A stretch of 64,000 nt of DNA from Spirochaetales bacterium. Its GTDB lineage: Bacteria; Spirochaetota; Spirochaetia; SZUA-6; RPPD01. How positions within the stretch are numbered: the first letter of the stretch is position 1; every line of letters begins with the position of its first letter. The notes under the pieces were generated by a model, which saw only the letters and a program-made list of their open reading frames with translations, was not told the DNA's origin and made no database searches. The translations under genes and the position numbers were made by a program. The DNA is taken from contig JAFGJO010000054.1 of assembly GCA_016929065.1 (NCBI GenBank), forward strand, positions 62,001 through 126,000. The letters are read 5' to 3'. Below, piece after piece: positions 55,422 to 64,000 of the stretch.

Positions 55422-56966
55422 ATGGACAAAACTGAAAGAAAACTGAAAGAACTGTCACTATTGTTTGAATTAAGCCAGGAAATCGGCCAGAGCCTGAATA
55501 TACAATCCATAACAAAACCGCTGCTGAAGGTTATGGCTGAACATATGGGAATGCATCGGGGCACCATCTCTTTACGCAACCCCGAAACCGATGAAATTGA
55601 AATTGAAGAAGCGTATGGTCTTTCCGGCGATCAGCTGAAACGGGGAAAATACAAGCTTGGCGAGGGAATTACCGGAAAAGTTGTCGAAACCGGAAAACCG
55701 ATGATCATCCCGAAAATATCGGAAGAGCCGATGTTTCTGGACAGAACCGGAGCCAGAGACAGTCTTGACAAGACAGATATATCGTTTATCTGTGTCCCGA
55801 TAATATACGGAAACAAAACACTCGGCGCAATTTCTGCAGACCGGCTTTTTGATGAAAATGTGACACTCGATGAAGATGTGCGGCTTCTTTCTATTATAAG
55901 CTCCATGATTGCGCAGGCAGTTCAGCTGCGGCTCTCTGCTGAACAGGAACGGATCCGGCTGCGCAAAGAGAATGAACGCCTGCAGGAAGAACTCAAAGAC
56001 CGGTTTCGGCCTTCCAATATTATCGGCAATTCAAAAAAAATGCTCGATGTGTATGACCTGATCGCCCAGGTTTCCAGGAGTGATACCTCGGTGCTGATTC
56101 GGGGGGAAAGCGGAACGGGAAAAGAACTTGTCGCGCATGCAATCCATTACAACAGCCTGCGTGCACACAATCCGTTCATCAAGGTCAACATTGCCGCACT
56201 GCCCGAATCCATGATCGAAAGCGAGCTGTTCGGCCATGAAAAAGGATCGTTTACCGGTGCGATCACCCAGCACAAGGGGCGGTTTGAACTTGCAGAAGGC
56301 GGGACACTGTTTATTGACGAGATCGGGGATCTATCCCCTCCCCTGCAGGTAAAACTTTTACGCGTGCTGCAGGAAAAAGAGTTTGAGAGGGTCGGAGGAA
56401 CAAAAACCATCAAGGTAAAAGTGCGAATTCTGGCAGCGACGCACCAAAATCTTGAAGAAATGGTCGCTGAAAACCGTTTCCGCCAGGATCTGTTTTACCG
56501 GCTGAATGTTTTTCCCATTCTGATTCCGCCTCTCCGTGAGCGAAAAGAGGATATTCTGCTGTTGTCAGACCATTTTGTCGAGCAATACGGCGAAAAAACG
56601 CTCAAGGGAATCAAACGCATCTCAACCCCGGCAATCGACATGCTGATGAGTTATCACTGGCCGGGCAATGTCCGGGAACTGGAAAACTGCATCGAACGCG
56701 CTGTGTTGTTGTCAACCGACGGCGTTATCCATGGACATCATCTTCCTCCGTCCCTGCAGACTGCCGAAGCCACACATACCAGCTTTTCCGGAGGGCTGGA
56801 AGCAGCACTTGAACGGTACGAACGGGAACTCATTTATGAAGCGCTGAAAACAACCCGGGGAAACATGTCCAAAGCTGCAGAGGAACTGGGAATTACCGAA
56901 CGGATTATGGGACTGCGGGTAAAAAAATATGATATTGATTTCATGAAACTCCGCGGAAAGGAATAA
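55422..56966 (+). CDS. GAF-domain sigma54-dependent transcriptional activator (NifA-like)
   Basis: Enhancer-binding protein of 514 residues: GAF sensor domain (about 25-165), linker coiled coil (170-195), AAA+ domain (198-430) with Walker [10 protein letters not shown] (227-235), sigma54-contact loop GSFTGA (275-280, Ser in place of the common Ala) and Walker B FIDEIG, and a C-terminal Fis-type HTH ([23 protein letters not shown]). No receiver domain, so control is by ligand or protein binding. The layout and HTH resemble NifA, but no nif genes are nearby. ATG at 55422 has AAGGA upstream. Confidence 0.93.
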   Translation: MDKTERKLKELSLLFELSQEIGQSLNIQSITKPLLKVMAEHMGMHRGTISLRNPETDEIEIEEAYGLSGDQLKRGKYKLGEGITGKVVETGKPMIIPKISEEPMFLDRTGARDSLDKTDISFICVPIIYGNKTLGAISADRLFDENVTLDEDVRLLSIISSMIAQAVQLRLSAEQERIRLRKENERLQEELKDRFRPSNIIGNSKKMLDVYDLIAQVSRSDTSVLIRGESGTGKELVAHAIHYNSLRAHNPFIKVNIAALPESMIESELFGHEKGSFTGAITQHKGRFELAEGGTLFIDEIGDLSPPLQVKLLRVLQEKEFERVGGTKTIKVKVRILAATHQNLEEMVAENRFRQDLFYRLNVFPILIPPLRERKEDILLLSDHFVEQYGEKTLKGIKRISTPAIDMLMSYHWPGNVRELENCIERAVLLSTDGVIHGHHLPPSLQTAEATHTSFSGGLEAALERYERELIYEALKTTRGNMSKAAEELGITERIMGLRVKKYDIDFMKLRGKE

Positions 56967-56971
56967 TTGCC

Positions 56972-57481
56972 CTACTTTACCAAAACAACATGGACAATCT
57001 CAAATCCTTCAGAATCGGAAGGCAATTCCATTGAGGCATACAAATTGGTAATGACAGAATCGGGTATCGGATCAGGCCGGTTGTGGTTGCGTAAAAGGCA
57101 TTGCTGTATCTCGATATCCAGGAAAATGGCACCGATGGTCTTGTTTATTTTCCTGGCTGTTTCGATATACACTTTCCGTTGTGCAGCGGTCAAACCGGGA
57201 TTGTCAACGAGCACTTTCTGATGCGAGAACAAAAGATGCTCATACAATTTTCGTTCGACATGGTTCACCAGGGCTTCATCTTCCTCATGGAAAAACTCTT
57301 CTTTCCATGGATCGCCGAAATTGGTCATCTCAAACAAAAGATGCCTGATTTCAGCCTGGTTAATCCGCTTTCTGCCGCTTTGCTTGAAATACTGCCGGGA
57401 AAAAACAGATTTTCCCGTGCCGGGGAGCCCGCAAACCAGTATCACGTCGCAGGCATTGTATTTTGAAAGAAGATTCTCCAT
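56972..57481 (-). CDS. P-loop kinase-like ATPase
   Basis: Protein of 169 residues with Walker A GLPGTGKS at 18-25 and a pattern (VLVDNPGLTAAQRKVYIETAR) like polynucleotide-kinase/zeta-toxin-type AAA_33 proteins. No antitoxin-like gene is beside it. ATG at 57481 has GGAGG upstream; an ATG 24 bases earlier is less likely. Its 3' end lies five bases from the convergent activator gene. Substrate unknown. Confidence 0.8.
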   Translation of the reverse strand: MENLLSKYNACDVILVCGLPGTGKSVFSRQYFKQSGRKRINQAEIRHLLFEMTNFGDPWKEEFFHEEDEALVNHVERKLYEHLLFSHQKVLVDNPGLTAAQRKVYIETARKINKTIGAIFLDIEIQQCLLRNHNRPDPIPDSVITNLYASMELPSDSEGFEIVHVVLVK

Positions 57482-57541
57482 AACAGCCTCCTTTATTCGT
57501 TCCATTAAGTATAATAAAAATATCGTGGATTAACAGAAGAA

Positions 57542-57979
57542 TTATTCTTTTGGTTTTTGTTTTCTAATGAGGATGATATGAATGGATACTGCCAAAGCGA
57601 TGACCGGCAGAATAATCCGCACTGCGATGCTGTCAAATAAAAAAACCGTGGTAAAAAGAATGCTCGTCCACAACACCGAAATTGCAAAAATCTTTACCCG
57701 CACGGGGATCCCGTTGCCCTCATGATAATTTTTGATATATTTTCCCAGGACCGGACTTGCGATTAAAAGCTGATAAAACTTTTGCGAGCTTCTTGCAAAG
57801 CAGGTTGCTGCGAGCAGCAAAAACGGAGTGGTCGGCAGTAACGGCAGAAAAATTCCCAGAACCCCCAGTCCAATAAACACGAATCCAAGCCCGATCAAAA
57901 TTACTTTCCCGATTCCGGGAAGCGGCCGCCGGAGAAAAGATTCCCGCCGGGTTTTCGCAGGGACAGGCTGGTCAAACAT
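57542..57979 (-). CDS. DUF454 (YbaN-like) inner-membrane protein
   Basis: Protein of 145 residues with three or four transmembrane segments. The DUF454 hallmark is clear: GFVFIGLGVLGIFLPLLPTT then PFLLLAATCFARSS. Family function is unknown. It starts 10 bases after the HAD gene. Confidence 0.92.
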   Translation of the reverse strand: MFDQPVPAKTRRESFLRRPLPGIGKVILIGLGFVFIGLGVLGIFLPLLPTTPFLLLAATCFARSSQKFYQLLIASPVLGKYIKNYHEGNGIPVRVKIFAISVLWTSILFTTVFLFDSIAVRIILPVIALAVSIHIILIRKQKPKE

Positions 57980-57989
57980 GATTCAGCAC

Positions 57990-58724
57990 CTACAATGAAC
58001 CAAGCAACTGCTCGGTTTCCCAGGCAGTGATGAGGGGGACGCGAAAAGCTCCCGAAAGCCACTCTTGCTGAATGTACCCCCATTCGGCAAGGCGCACATC
58101 AATGCGGGAATCGGTTACATCCAGCAGGTGGCTGATTTGGTCATCGATAAAAACCGCATGGCTGTATTCTGCCTCATCCAGGAGCGAGGTGATGATCTGC
58201 TGTTTGCACCCGGAACCTGAATAGATAATATTATCAACAGGGAATTTCATATCATTTCCGTGAAAAATCTCCGCGATAAACTCTTTTTTCTTGGTCGAAA
58301 GAATGTACAGCTGTTTCTTCCCCAACTGCTTTCGAATTCCCCGCTCCATATGCGGAAACAATGGATTTAATGAGAGCCAGGCGTCCCGGTCGCTTGAAAG
58401 CAGTTCGGTCCTTGCCTGATAAAAAACCTCCTTGTTCTCAGCCATTTGCTCTGGCCCTATACCGGCAATAAGGTCATCAAATTCTTTCTGCGATGAGATG
58501 CTTTTTCCGCCGGCTATCAATTCCTGCATGACGATATAGTCCTCCCCCGACCTGATAAAGGGCCGCAAGGCATGAAATTTCCTTCTAAAGTCAACCGGCA
58601 TTTCATTCGGCATCTCGTTTTTGATAAAGCGGTAATACGCGAGCCAGGAACTTGCCAGAGTTTCGGGCAAAGAATCGCAGACAACCCCGTCAAAATCAAG
58701 AATCAGGAGAGTTTTCTGTTTCAT
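57990..58724 (-). CDS. HAD-superfamily hydrolase
   Basis: Protein of 244 residues with motif I LDFDGVVCDS, motif II LSTKKKE (Thr/Ser), and motif IV VFIDDQISHLLD. The Lys of motif III is not obvious. It follows larC by 12 bases and precedes the DUF454 gene by 10, so it is in one unit with them. Substrate unknown. Confidence 0.87.
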   Translation of the reverse strand: MKQKTLLILDFDGVVCDSLPETLASSWLAYYRFIKNEMPNEMPVDFRRKFHALRPFIRSGEDYIVMQELIAGGKSISSQKEFDDLIAGIGPEQMAENKEVFYQARTELLSSDRDAWLSLNPLFPHMERGIRKQLGKKQLYILSTKKKEFIAEIFHGNDMKFPVDNIIYSGSGCKQQIITSLLDEAEYSHAVFIDDQISHLLDVTDSRIDVRLAEWGYIQQEWLSGAFRVPLITAWETEQLLGSL

Positions 58725-58736
58725 GGAAAAACCTTT

Positions 58737-59597
58737 CTATTGGCAATAGACCACACAGCCGTTTTGTATTGATGAGGATTGTGGAAACTGACAAGTACCA
58801 AATCCCGTACCTTTCACGCCATGAACAGCGACATCCGCAGACCATGCATCCCTGGACTTCCAGCTGCAGCCAAAGGCCGCAAGGATTGCCGCGCCGGTGG
58901 GAGTAAGAAGTTCTTTTGCGACCGGCCCCTCGGCAACAGGGATATCGAAGGCATGGACAATTTCCTTCACTGCAGGCGCCGGAACACTGAAGGTTCCGTG
59001 CGAAAAGGTAATCATCCCGCCGCCGCTGAATACCGGCGTCAGACAGACGACCTCATGCAGGTCAATGTCCATGGCCTGAAGCGCACAGGCACTTCCCGCA
59101 ATATCAACCAGGATATCCTGTGCTTCATGAAGACACGCGGCATGATAATCGTGGTTGTGCGTATGGCTGTGGCCATGGTGATGATCATGACTGTCTTCCT
59201 GATCATGCCCGTGAACATGGCCGTGTTCGTGCATGTGGTCATGATCAATGACCAGATGCGCACGCACCTCGGCTTCGGACAACACGAGCAGTACCCGCCG
59301 GGCATATTCCCTGTATTTTTCTTCAATATTGTTCTGGTCAAGCGCCTTGTCCAGATATTCAAACAATTTTCCGACAACGACACTCTCATCATTCGGCGTA
59401 TAGGACAGCGACAGCTGCTTTCCGTTTACCCCGTTTCGCTGCAGGGAGAGAATTTCCATTTCACAAGTCCCCAAAAGCCGGGCAGTATTCTCCATTACAG
59501 ACAACACGGTATCTCCCGGAGCACCCGCATCAATCAATGCCGCGATAAACATGTCGCCTGCGATCCCGCTTTGGGGATCGATAATCAACCTAGCCAT
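58737..59597 (-). CDS. larC: LarC1-type nickel-cofactor protein with His-rich insert, LarC2 part absent
   Basis: Protein of 286 residues. LarC inserts nickel into the pincer cofactor of lactate racemase. The N-terminus (IIDPQSGIAGDMFIAALID) and GGGMITFSHG match the first part of LarC. Residues 119-152 are an unusual His/Asp-rich stretch (over 15 His) likely to bind metal. The sequence ends where LarC1 ends; the ~130-residue LarC2 domain is missing and the next gene starts 12 bases on. No larA, larB or larE is in the window. ATG at 59597 has AAGGA six bases upstream. Confidence 0.85.
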   Translation of the reverse strand: MARLIIDPQSGIAGDMFIAALIDAGAPGDTVLSVMENTARLLGTCEMEILSLQRNGVNGKQLSLSYTPNDESVVVGKLFEYLDKALDQNNIEEKYREYARRVLLVLSEAEVRAHLVIDHDHMHEHGHVHGHDQEDSHDHHHGHSHTHNHDYHAACLHEAQDILVDIAGSACALQAMDIDLHEVVCLTPVFSGGGMITFSHGTFSVPAPAVKEIVHAFDIPVAEGPVAKELLTPTGAAILAAFGCSWKSRDAWSADVAVHGVKGTGFGTCQFPQSSSIQNGCVVYCQ

Positions 59598-59675
59598 GTC
59601 CATTCCTTGGATTAAGATTCTATCATTATGCGTGAAATTTGCAGTTGGTTCAAGAGAGCGGTACCTTATTGATCA

Positions 59676-61025
59676 TTATTCCCTTCTGTTTTGAAAATCA
59701 GCTGCCAGAACAGGATCAGGTTCCACGGTGTGTGCTGTCTTAAAAAACACTTTGGCCGCATACTGTGGATCGGGAAAATAACCCATACCCGCCGCAGCGA
59801 CCGCTGCATTCCCGATGAGCTCAGTGTCCTGCACAGTTGGTATTTTTACCGGTATGCCGGCGAAAGATGCCTTCAGCACATTATACGCATGACATTTCGA
59901 AAGCCCTCCGACAGCAATCAGTTCTGCTATTTCAATACCGATGGTATTGAGTTCCCGGCAGGCAGCGGCGATTTGCCCGGCTGCGAATTCCAAAAAAGCC
60001 CTCCCGTATTCCTGTAGAGAGCGATTGGCAGCACCCCCGGAAAAACAATCATTCAGGGAAATATCCCGGAATAATTCCCCGTTTTCCATCTCCGGCATAA
60101 CAAACTGTAAACCCCGCGCACCGGGCCCCGCAGTCAGTGATTCGACACACATTCTGTGTAAAGCATCCTGCCCGGGATAAAGAAGTGTGGCGAGAAACGC
60201 ATGCATTCTGCCGATGTGCGGGAGAAACCGTGCAATATTTATTGTACCGGAAAGAAAGCCGGGAACAATGCGCAAGCTGCTGTTTTTCGCGGCCTTCATC
60301 ACCACCGGGTCATTTTTTCTGCATGATGTATTTACTGCCTCAGAGGTTCCGCCCCGGACATGAACAGTTCCCGGATTGAACGCGAGTGTTCCAAGGCTGG
60401 CCGCAAGGAAATCCGGCCCTGTACAGAATACCGGAATATCAGCGGGAACGCCGAGCGCTGCTGCAGCAGCTGTGGTAAGCCGGCCAAATACAGCTGTGCA
60501 TGGAGTCAAAGGCGGCAGTTTTCCCCGCTCAATTCCCATGGCCGCGCATGCTGCATCATTCCAATAGTACGGAATAAATCCATCATGGGGAATTACTGCT
60601 TTTTTTTCTTCCGTGAGAAGAAAACACAGATATTCCGGGCAGGGAAGAAATATCTGTACCCGGCTGTAGGCATCCGGGCTGCGCAGTTTCAAATCAGCAA
60701 TTTTGGGAAGAAAATACGATGCAGAAGAAAAAGTTTCTTTTTTATAACGCTGATCAAACCAGAACAGGGGCCTGCCGGGCTGATTGTTTTTATCAAGGGG
60801 AACCAATGTGGGCCCATGCCCGCTCACCGCAATGGCTTCGATTGCGTTCCGCACATTTTCAGGGAAGGATGCAACCGCATCAAAAAGAGCCTTTTCCCAC
60901 TTTATGGCCGAAAAATCCGGCTGAAAGGTTTGGAGCGGTATTTTTATAAAGCAGACCAGCTTTCCTTCCCGGTTTATGATACCGGCTTTCAGGGAAGATG
61001 TCCCGATGTCGCAGACACAGATCAT
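59676..61025 (-). CDS. FGGY-family carbohydrate kinase
   Basis: Sugar kinase of 449 residues: VCDIGTSSLKAGI in the N-terminal ATPase domain, SGHGPTLVPLD, HDGFIPYYW near the sugar site, and the C-terminal AVGGLSKCHAYNVLKASFAGIPVKIP adenosine motif. The sugar (xylulose, ribulose, glycerol-like) cannot be told. ATG at 61025 lacks a ribosome-binding site and lies seven bases from a TATAAT, which suggests a leaderless mRNA. First gene of the FGGY-larC-HAD-DUF454-kinase unit. Confidence 0.9.
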   Translation of the reverse strand: MICVCDIGTSSLKAGIINREGKLVCFIKIPLQTFQPDFSAIKWEKALFDAVASFPENVRNAIEAIAVSGHGPTLVPLDKNNQPGRPLFWFDQRYKKETFSSASYFLPKIADLKLRSPDAYSRVQIFLPCPEYLCFLLTEEKKAVIPHDGFIPYYWNDAACAAMGIERGKLPPLTPCTAVFGRLTTAAAAALGVPADIPVFCTGPDFLAASLGTLAFNPGTVHVRGGTSEAVNTSCRKNDPVVMKAAKNSSLRIVPGFLSGTINIARFLPHIGRMHAFLATLLYPGQDALHRMCVESLTAGPGARGLQFVMPEMENGELFRDISLNDCFSGGAANRSLQEYGRAFLEFAAGQIAAACRELNTIGIEIAELIAVGGLSKCHAYNVLKASFAGIPVKIPTVQDTELIGNAAVAAAGMGYFPDPQYAAKVFFKTAHTVEPDPVLAADFQNRRE

Positions 61026-61032
61026 GAATTGG

Positions 61033-61061
61033 ATTATAGAGAAGCTCTGGTTTGTTCGCAA
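61033..61061 (-). promoter_or_regulatory. Sigma70 promoter of the FGGY kinase unit
   Basis: On the minus strand TTGCGA (61056-61061), 17 bp, TATAAT (61033-61038). The -10 is perfect and ends seven bases from the start codon. Confidence 0.7.
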
Positions 61062-61223
61062 GAGAGGAAACTTACCCAAAGGGTGCAGAGAGAAGGATAC
61101 CAGACAGAGGTATTACTGTCAGGCAGGATTAAGAGAAATAAAACCAATTACTTTTTATTTTGCTGTACACGTCCTGATACAATAATTATATTGTAGAGCA
61201 TTACTGTTTCAAACCGGGGTCGC

Positions 61224-63113
61224 ATGGCATTTATATCATTGCAGGACATTTTCGTATCATATGGAGAGTTTCCTCTACTTGATCATATCAATCTCCAGAT
61301 AGAACAAAATCAGCGTATTTGTCTGTTGGGGAGAAACGGGACGGGAAAATCAACACTCATGAAAGTCATTGCCGGAGTACTTCAGCCGGACTCCGGGCGG
61401 ATCATCTCTGACCGCAAAATCAGCACTGTCTATTTTGAACAGGAAATTCCTCAAAAAAAGGAAAGTCTTGTCTTTGATGTCATTGCAGGCGGATTCCCGG
61501 ATCATGAACACGAACTCATGCAGTATTTCCGTGATGAGGAACATATCGATAGCGGCAAAAAAGAAGCTGCAGACGATGTAAAAACAGTTCACACCCCGGA
61601 AAACTGGACACATATCCAGCAGATAATCCGGATTGCCCAGGATCTGGGGATTGAATGCAAAGCTGAATATGAATCGCTTTCCGGCGGCCAAAAGCGCCGG
61701 GCATTACTTGCTGCTGCCCTGGTCTGCAAACCCGATCTGCTTCTGCTTGATGAACCGACCAACCATCTTGATATTAAAACCATAACCTGGCTGGAAGAAT
61801 ATATCCTTAAATTCTGCCCGACTGTTTTGTTTGTCACCCATGACCGGGCTTTTCTGAAACGTCTGGCAACCAGGATCATCGAACTGGACAGGGGTCTGCT
61901 GTTCGACTATCACTGTCCGTATGATATTTTTCTTGAGCGGAAAAAAGCGTTTCTGGAGAATCAGGAAAAAGAATGGGCCAATTTTGATAAAAAATTGTCA
62001 GAGGAAGAAGCCTGGCTTCGAAAGGGAATCAGGGCACGCAGAACAAGAAATGAGGGCCGGGTAAAAGCGCTTCTTAAAATGCGGGAAGAGCGGCAGGCTC
62101 GGCAATCAGTACAGGGCAAGGCAAGGCTGGAGATTGGACGTGAAAACAAGTCCGGAAAAATCGTGATCGAAGCCGGTGAAATATCATTCTCATATACGGA
62201 AACTCCTGTTATACACAATTTTTCTACCCTGATAACCCGAGGCGATAAAATCGGCATTGTGGGGCCGAATGGTTGCGGTAAAACAACGCTGATCAATCTG
62301 CTTTTGGGAAAGCTCACAGCGGATACCGGAAGCATAAAGCAGGGGGCGAACCTCTCTGTTGCTTTCTTTGATCAAATGCGGTCACAAATCGATCCCGACA
62401 AATCGGTGCATGAAAATGTATTACCGAATGGCGATACCGTTTTTATTAATGGAAAATCAAAACACATCCTGGCGTATCTGCAGGATTTTCTTTTTTCGCC
62501 CCAACGATCCCGGTCCCCTGTTTCGCAGCTTTCCGGCGGCGAACGCAACCGGCTTCTTTTGGCAAAACTGTTTACCCAGCCGTGCAATCTTCTGGTCATG
62601 GATGAACCAACCAATGATCTGGATGCGGAAACACTTGAACTGCTGGAGGATTTGATTGTCGAGTTTGAGGGCACCGCACTGCTCATCAGCCACGACAGAA
62701 TGTTTCTGAATAACGCAACCACAAGCCTTTTTGTGTTCCAGGAGGATGGTTACATCGCGGAGATCACCGGCGGGTATGATGACTGGCTGCTGTATGAGCA
62801 AAACAAAAAAGCTTCAGCAGAGGTTGTTAAAACCACCGGCAAACAAAAACAGCCGTCGTGCCAGAATGTCAAAAAGCCGAAACGCAAACTCACCTTTTAC
62901 GAGCAGAAAGAACTGGAAGCCTTCCCGGACAAAATTGATTCGCTGGAAACAGAAATCGCGTCTCTGCACGAATACATGGCCGATCCCGCCTGCTTTACCG
63001 TTCCTGAGAAAATCAAGACAGCAAAGCTGAAACTTTCAGAACTTGAAAAAGAACTCGCTGCTTCATATAAACGATGGGAAGATCTTGAGGCCGAAGCTGC
63101 ATCCTATGGATGA
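61224..63113 (+). CDS. uup: ABC-F ATPase, Uup type
   Basis: Soluble tandem ATPase of 629 residues. First cassette: GRNGTGKST, signature LSGGQKRR, LLLDEPTNHLD. Second cassette: GPNGCGKTT, LSGGERNR, LVMDEPTNDLD. A linker between them is Arg/Glu-rich, and a C-terminal coiled coil (about 550-629) follows the Uup pattern. ABC-F proteins act on ribosomes; Uup also affects transposon excision and replication in E. coli. Divergent from the FGGY kinase. Confidence 0.92.
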   Translation: MAFISLQDIFVSYGEFPLLDHINLQIEQNQRICLLGRNGTGKSTLMKVIAGVLQPDSGRIISDRKISTVYFEQEIPQKKESLVFDVIAGGFPDHEHELMQYFRDEEHIDSGKKEAADDVKTVHTPENWTHIQQIIRIAQDLGIECKAEYESLSGGQKRRALLAAALVCKPDLLLLDEPTNHLDIKTITWLEEYILKFCPTVLFVTHDRAFLKRLATRIIELDRGLLFDYHCPYDIFLERKKAFLENQEKEWANFDKKLSEEEAWLRKGIRARRTRNEGRVKALLKMREERQARQSVQGKARLEIGRENKSGKIVIEAGEISFSYTETPVIHNFSTLITRGDKIGIVGPNGCGKTTLINLLLGKLTADTGSIKQGANLSVAFFDQMRSQIDPDKSVHENVLPNGDTVFINGKSKHILAYLQDFLFSPQRSRSPVSQLSGGERNRLLLAKLFTQPCNLLVMDEPTNDLDAETLELLEDLIVEFEGTALLISHDRMFLNNATTSLFVFQEDGYIAEITGGYDDWLLYEQNKKASAEVVKTTGKQKQPSCQNVKKPKRKLTFYEQKELEAFPDKIDSLETEIASLHEYMADPACFTVPEKIKTAKLKLSELEKELAASYKRWEDLEAEAASYG

Positions 63114-63266
63114 CCATTTATTGCATGTGCAAGTTACAGTGTTCAAAACAGAAAAAGGAATTACTGTATAAAACAAAAAGATACATTGCACTACCCAGGG
63201 TTTGTAAACCTGATATTTTTCATTAAAAAAACTGAATATGAATTAAAAGTGGCAACTTATAGATTT

Positions 63267-64000
63267 CTACAGCACTTCCTCGAGTTCTTCGAGCTGCCCT
63301 ATATCCTCGTTCGGGTCGGCGTTTTCATTGTATATCCGTTCGAACTGCTGGTGAATTTCCAGAAAGATTTTGACAAGCTCCGGGTCAAAATGCCGTTCGG
63401 ATTTCCGCTGGACAATTTCAGAGGCCTGAACATGACTCATGGCTTCCTTGTAATGCCGTTTCATGCGGAGAGCATCATAGACATCGGCGAGCGCGACAAT
63501 ACGGGCAGAAACAGGGATTTCTCCCGCGCGCAGGCGGTAGGGATACCCGCTTCCGTCCCACCGTTCATGGTGAAACAGAGCGATATCACGAGCCATTTCT
63601 CCGGCCAGTGAAGATAAAATAAAGGCGCCGTTGATGGTGTGTTCCTTGATGATGTTGAATTCATCCGATGTCAGCGGCCCCGGCTTGGTCAAGATAGAAT
63701 CGGGCGTGCCGATTTTTTCCGACATCATGCATCGCCGCGACATAGGCGATTTTATTGATAAAGAAGTGGTTCACATCAGGATACTTTGCCGGGCGGGTTT
63801 TTAGAATATGTGCCGCGATAATACGGGAATACTCATTGACGCGCTTGATGTGATTGCCGGTGTCATTGTCCTTTAAAAGACTCGCCTTGATCAGGGCATA
63901 CAGACTTTTTTCCACGATATTCTGCTCAATATCTGATGTATCCTTGAAAATTGCATAAAAGTACATATTGTCCGGTTTTGTACTTACCGGAAATACCGTC
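63267..64000 (-). pseudogene. HD-GYP-domain protein, frameshifted, 5' end outside window
   Basis: Minus-strand gene for a cyclic-di-GMP phosphodiesterase-type HD-GYP protein. The N-terminal piece (63661 to the window edge, open upstream) has DTGNHIKRVNEYSR and ends AAMHDVGK in frame; the rest (to 63267) continues as IGTPDSILTKPG, HHERWDGSGYPYRL and ALADVYDAL in another frame. The break lies in a run of six A on the minus strand (63713-63718) where five would restore the frame. The catalytic HD and GYP motifs are both present. This is a real mutation or an assembly error; it may be one intact gene. Confidence 0.8.

Noticed and set aside
57506-57541. Toxin-antitoxin pair with the P-loop kinase
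   Set aside because: The kinase loosely recalls zeta toxins, but no small antitoxin gene is adjacent and the neighbours form a metabolic-type unit.
58725-58740. Programmed frameshift joining larC to a LarC2 region
   Set aside because: The next 12 bases lead straight into a HAD gene; no LarC2-like sequence exists in any frame downstream.
1-64000. CRISPR array, prophage or complete insertion sequence
   Set aside because: No regularly spaced repeats, integrase, transposase or phage structural gene was seen on either strand.

Overview
The window is 64 kb of bacterial chromosome with dense coding, no recognisable prophage, insertion sequence or CRISPR array, and two genes that run off its ends (a histidine kinase at the left, an HD-GYP protein at the right). 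Several features point to a Gram-negative lineage in or near the Spirochaetota. RpoB has Asn at the position equivalent to E. coli Ser531, as in Borrelia and Treponema. EF-G is of the mitochondrial/spirochaete 'spd' type and lies outside the str operon. RNase Y, TlyA and YmdB are encoded together. This placement is inference: no 16S rRNA is present.

Left part (1-13 kb): a two-component pair, an HtrA/DegP periplasmic protease, a second two-component pair whose sensor resembles ChvG, a small membrane protein, a P-loop ATPase directly downstream of EF-G, a DUF1801 protein, an internally deleted metallo-beta-lactamase-fold remnant, a PIN-PhoH ATPase and a HAD phosphatase. Middle-left (13-22.5 kb): a ptsI-der-merR-secreted protein unit (minus strand), a GerMN lipoprotein-like protein (plus), and a rny-ymdB-tlyA unit.

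Central part (22.5-55 kb): a nearly continuous single-strand block for the gene-expression machinery, read right to left: tRNA-Thr, rpmG, tRNA-Trp, secE, nusG, rplKAJL, rpoBC, a lipoprotein, rpsL, rpsG, tuf, the complete S10-spc-alpha set through rplQ, then two membrane proteins and a terminator at 22.5 kb. Internal promoters and long perfect inverted repeats punctuate it at nusG/rplK, rplL/rpoB, tuf/rpsJ and before rpsL. fusA, adk, map and infA are absent from their usual places. L17 and L15 carry long low-complexity tails.

Right part (55-64 kb): a 62-residue protein with the sequence pattern of a bacterial histone, transcribed divergently from a GAF-sigma54 activator; then a minus-strand unit of FGGY sugar kinase, LarC1-only protein with a His-rich insert, HAD phosphatase, DUF454 membrane protein and P-loop kinase; an ABC-F (Uup-type) ATPase; and an HD-GYP gene broken by a one-base homopolymer frameshift.

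The items most worth following are the histone and its divergent regulatory region, the H1-like tail of L17, the two 19-bp perfect hairpins in the RNA polymerase operon, and the promoters that sit 7-8 bases from start codons lacking Shine-Dalgarno sequences, which predict leaderless mRNAs for ptsI and the FGGY kinase.
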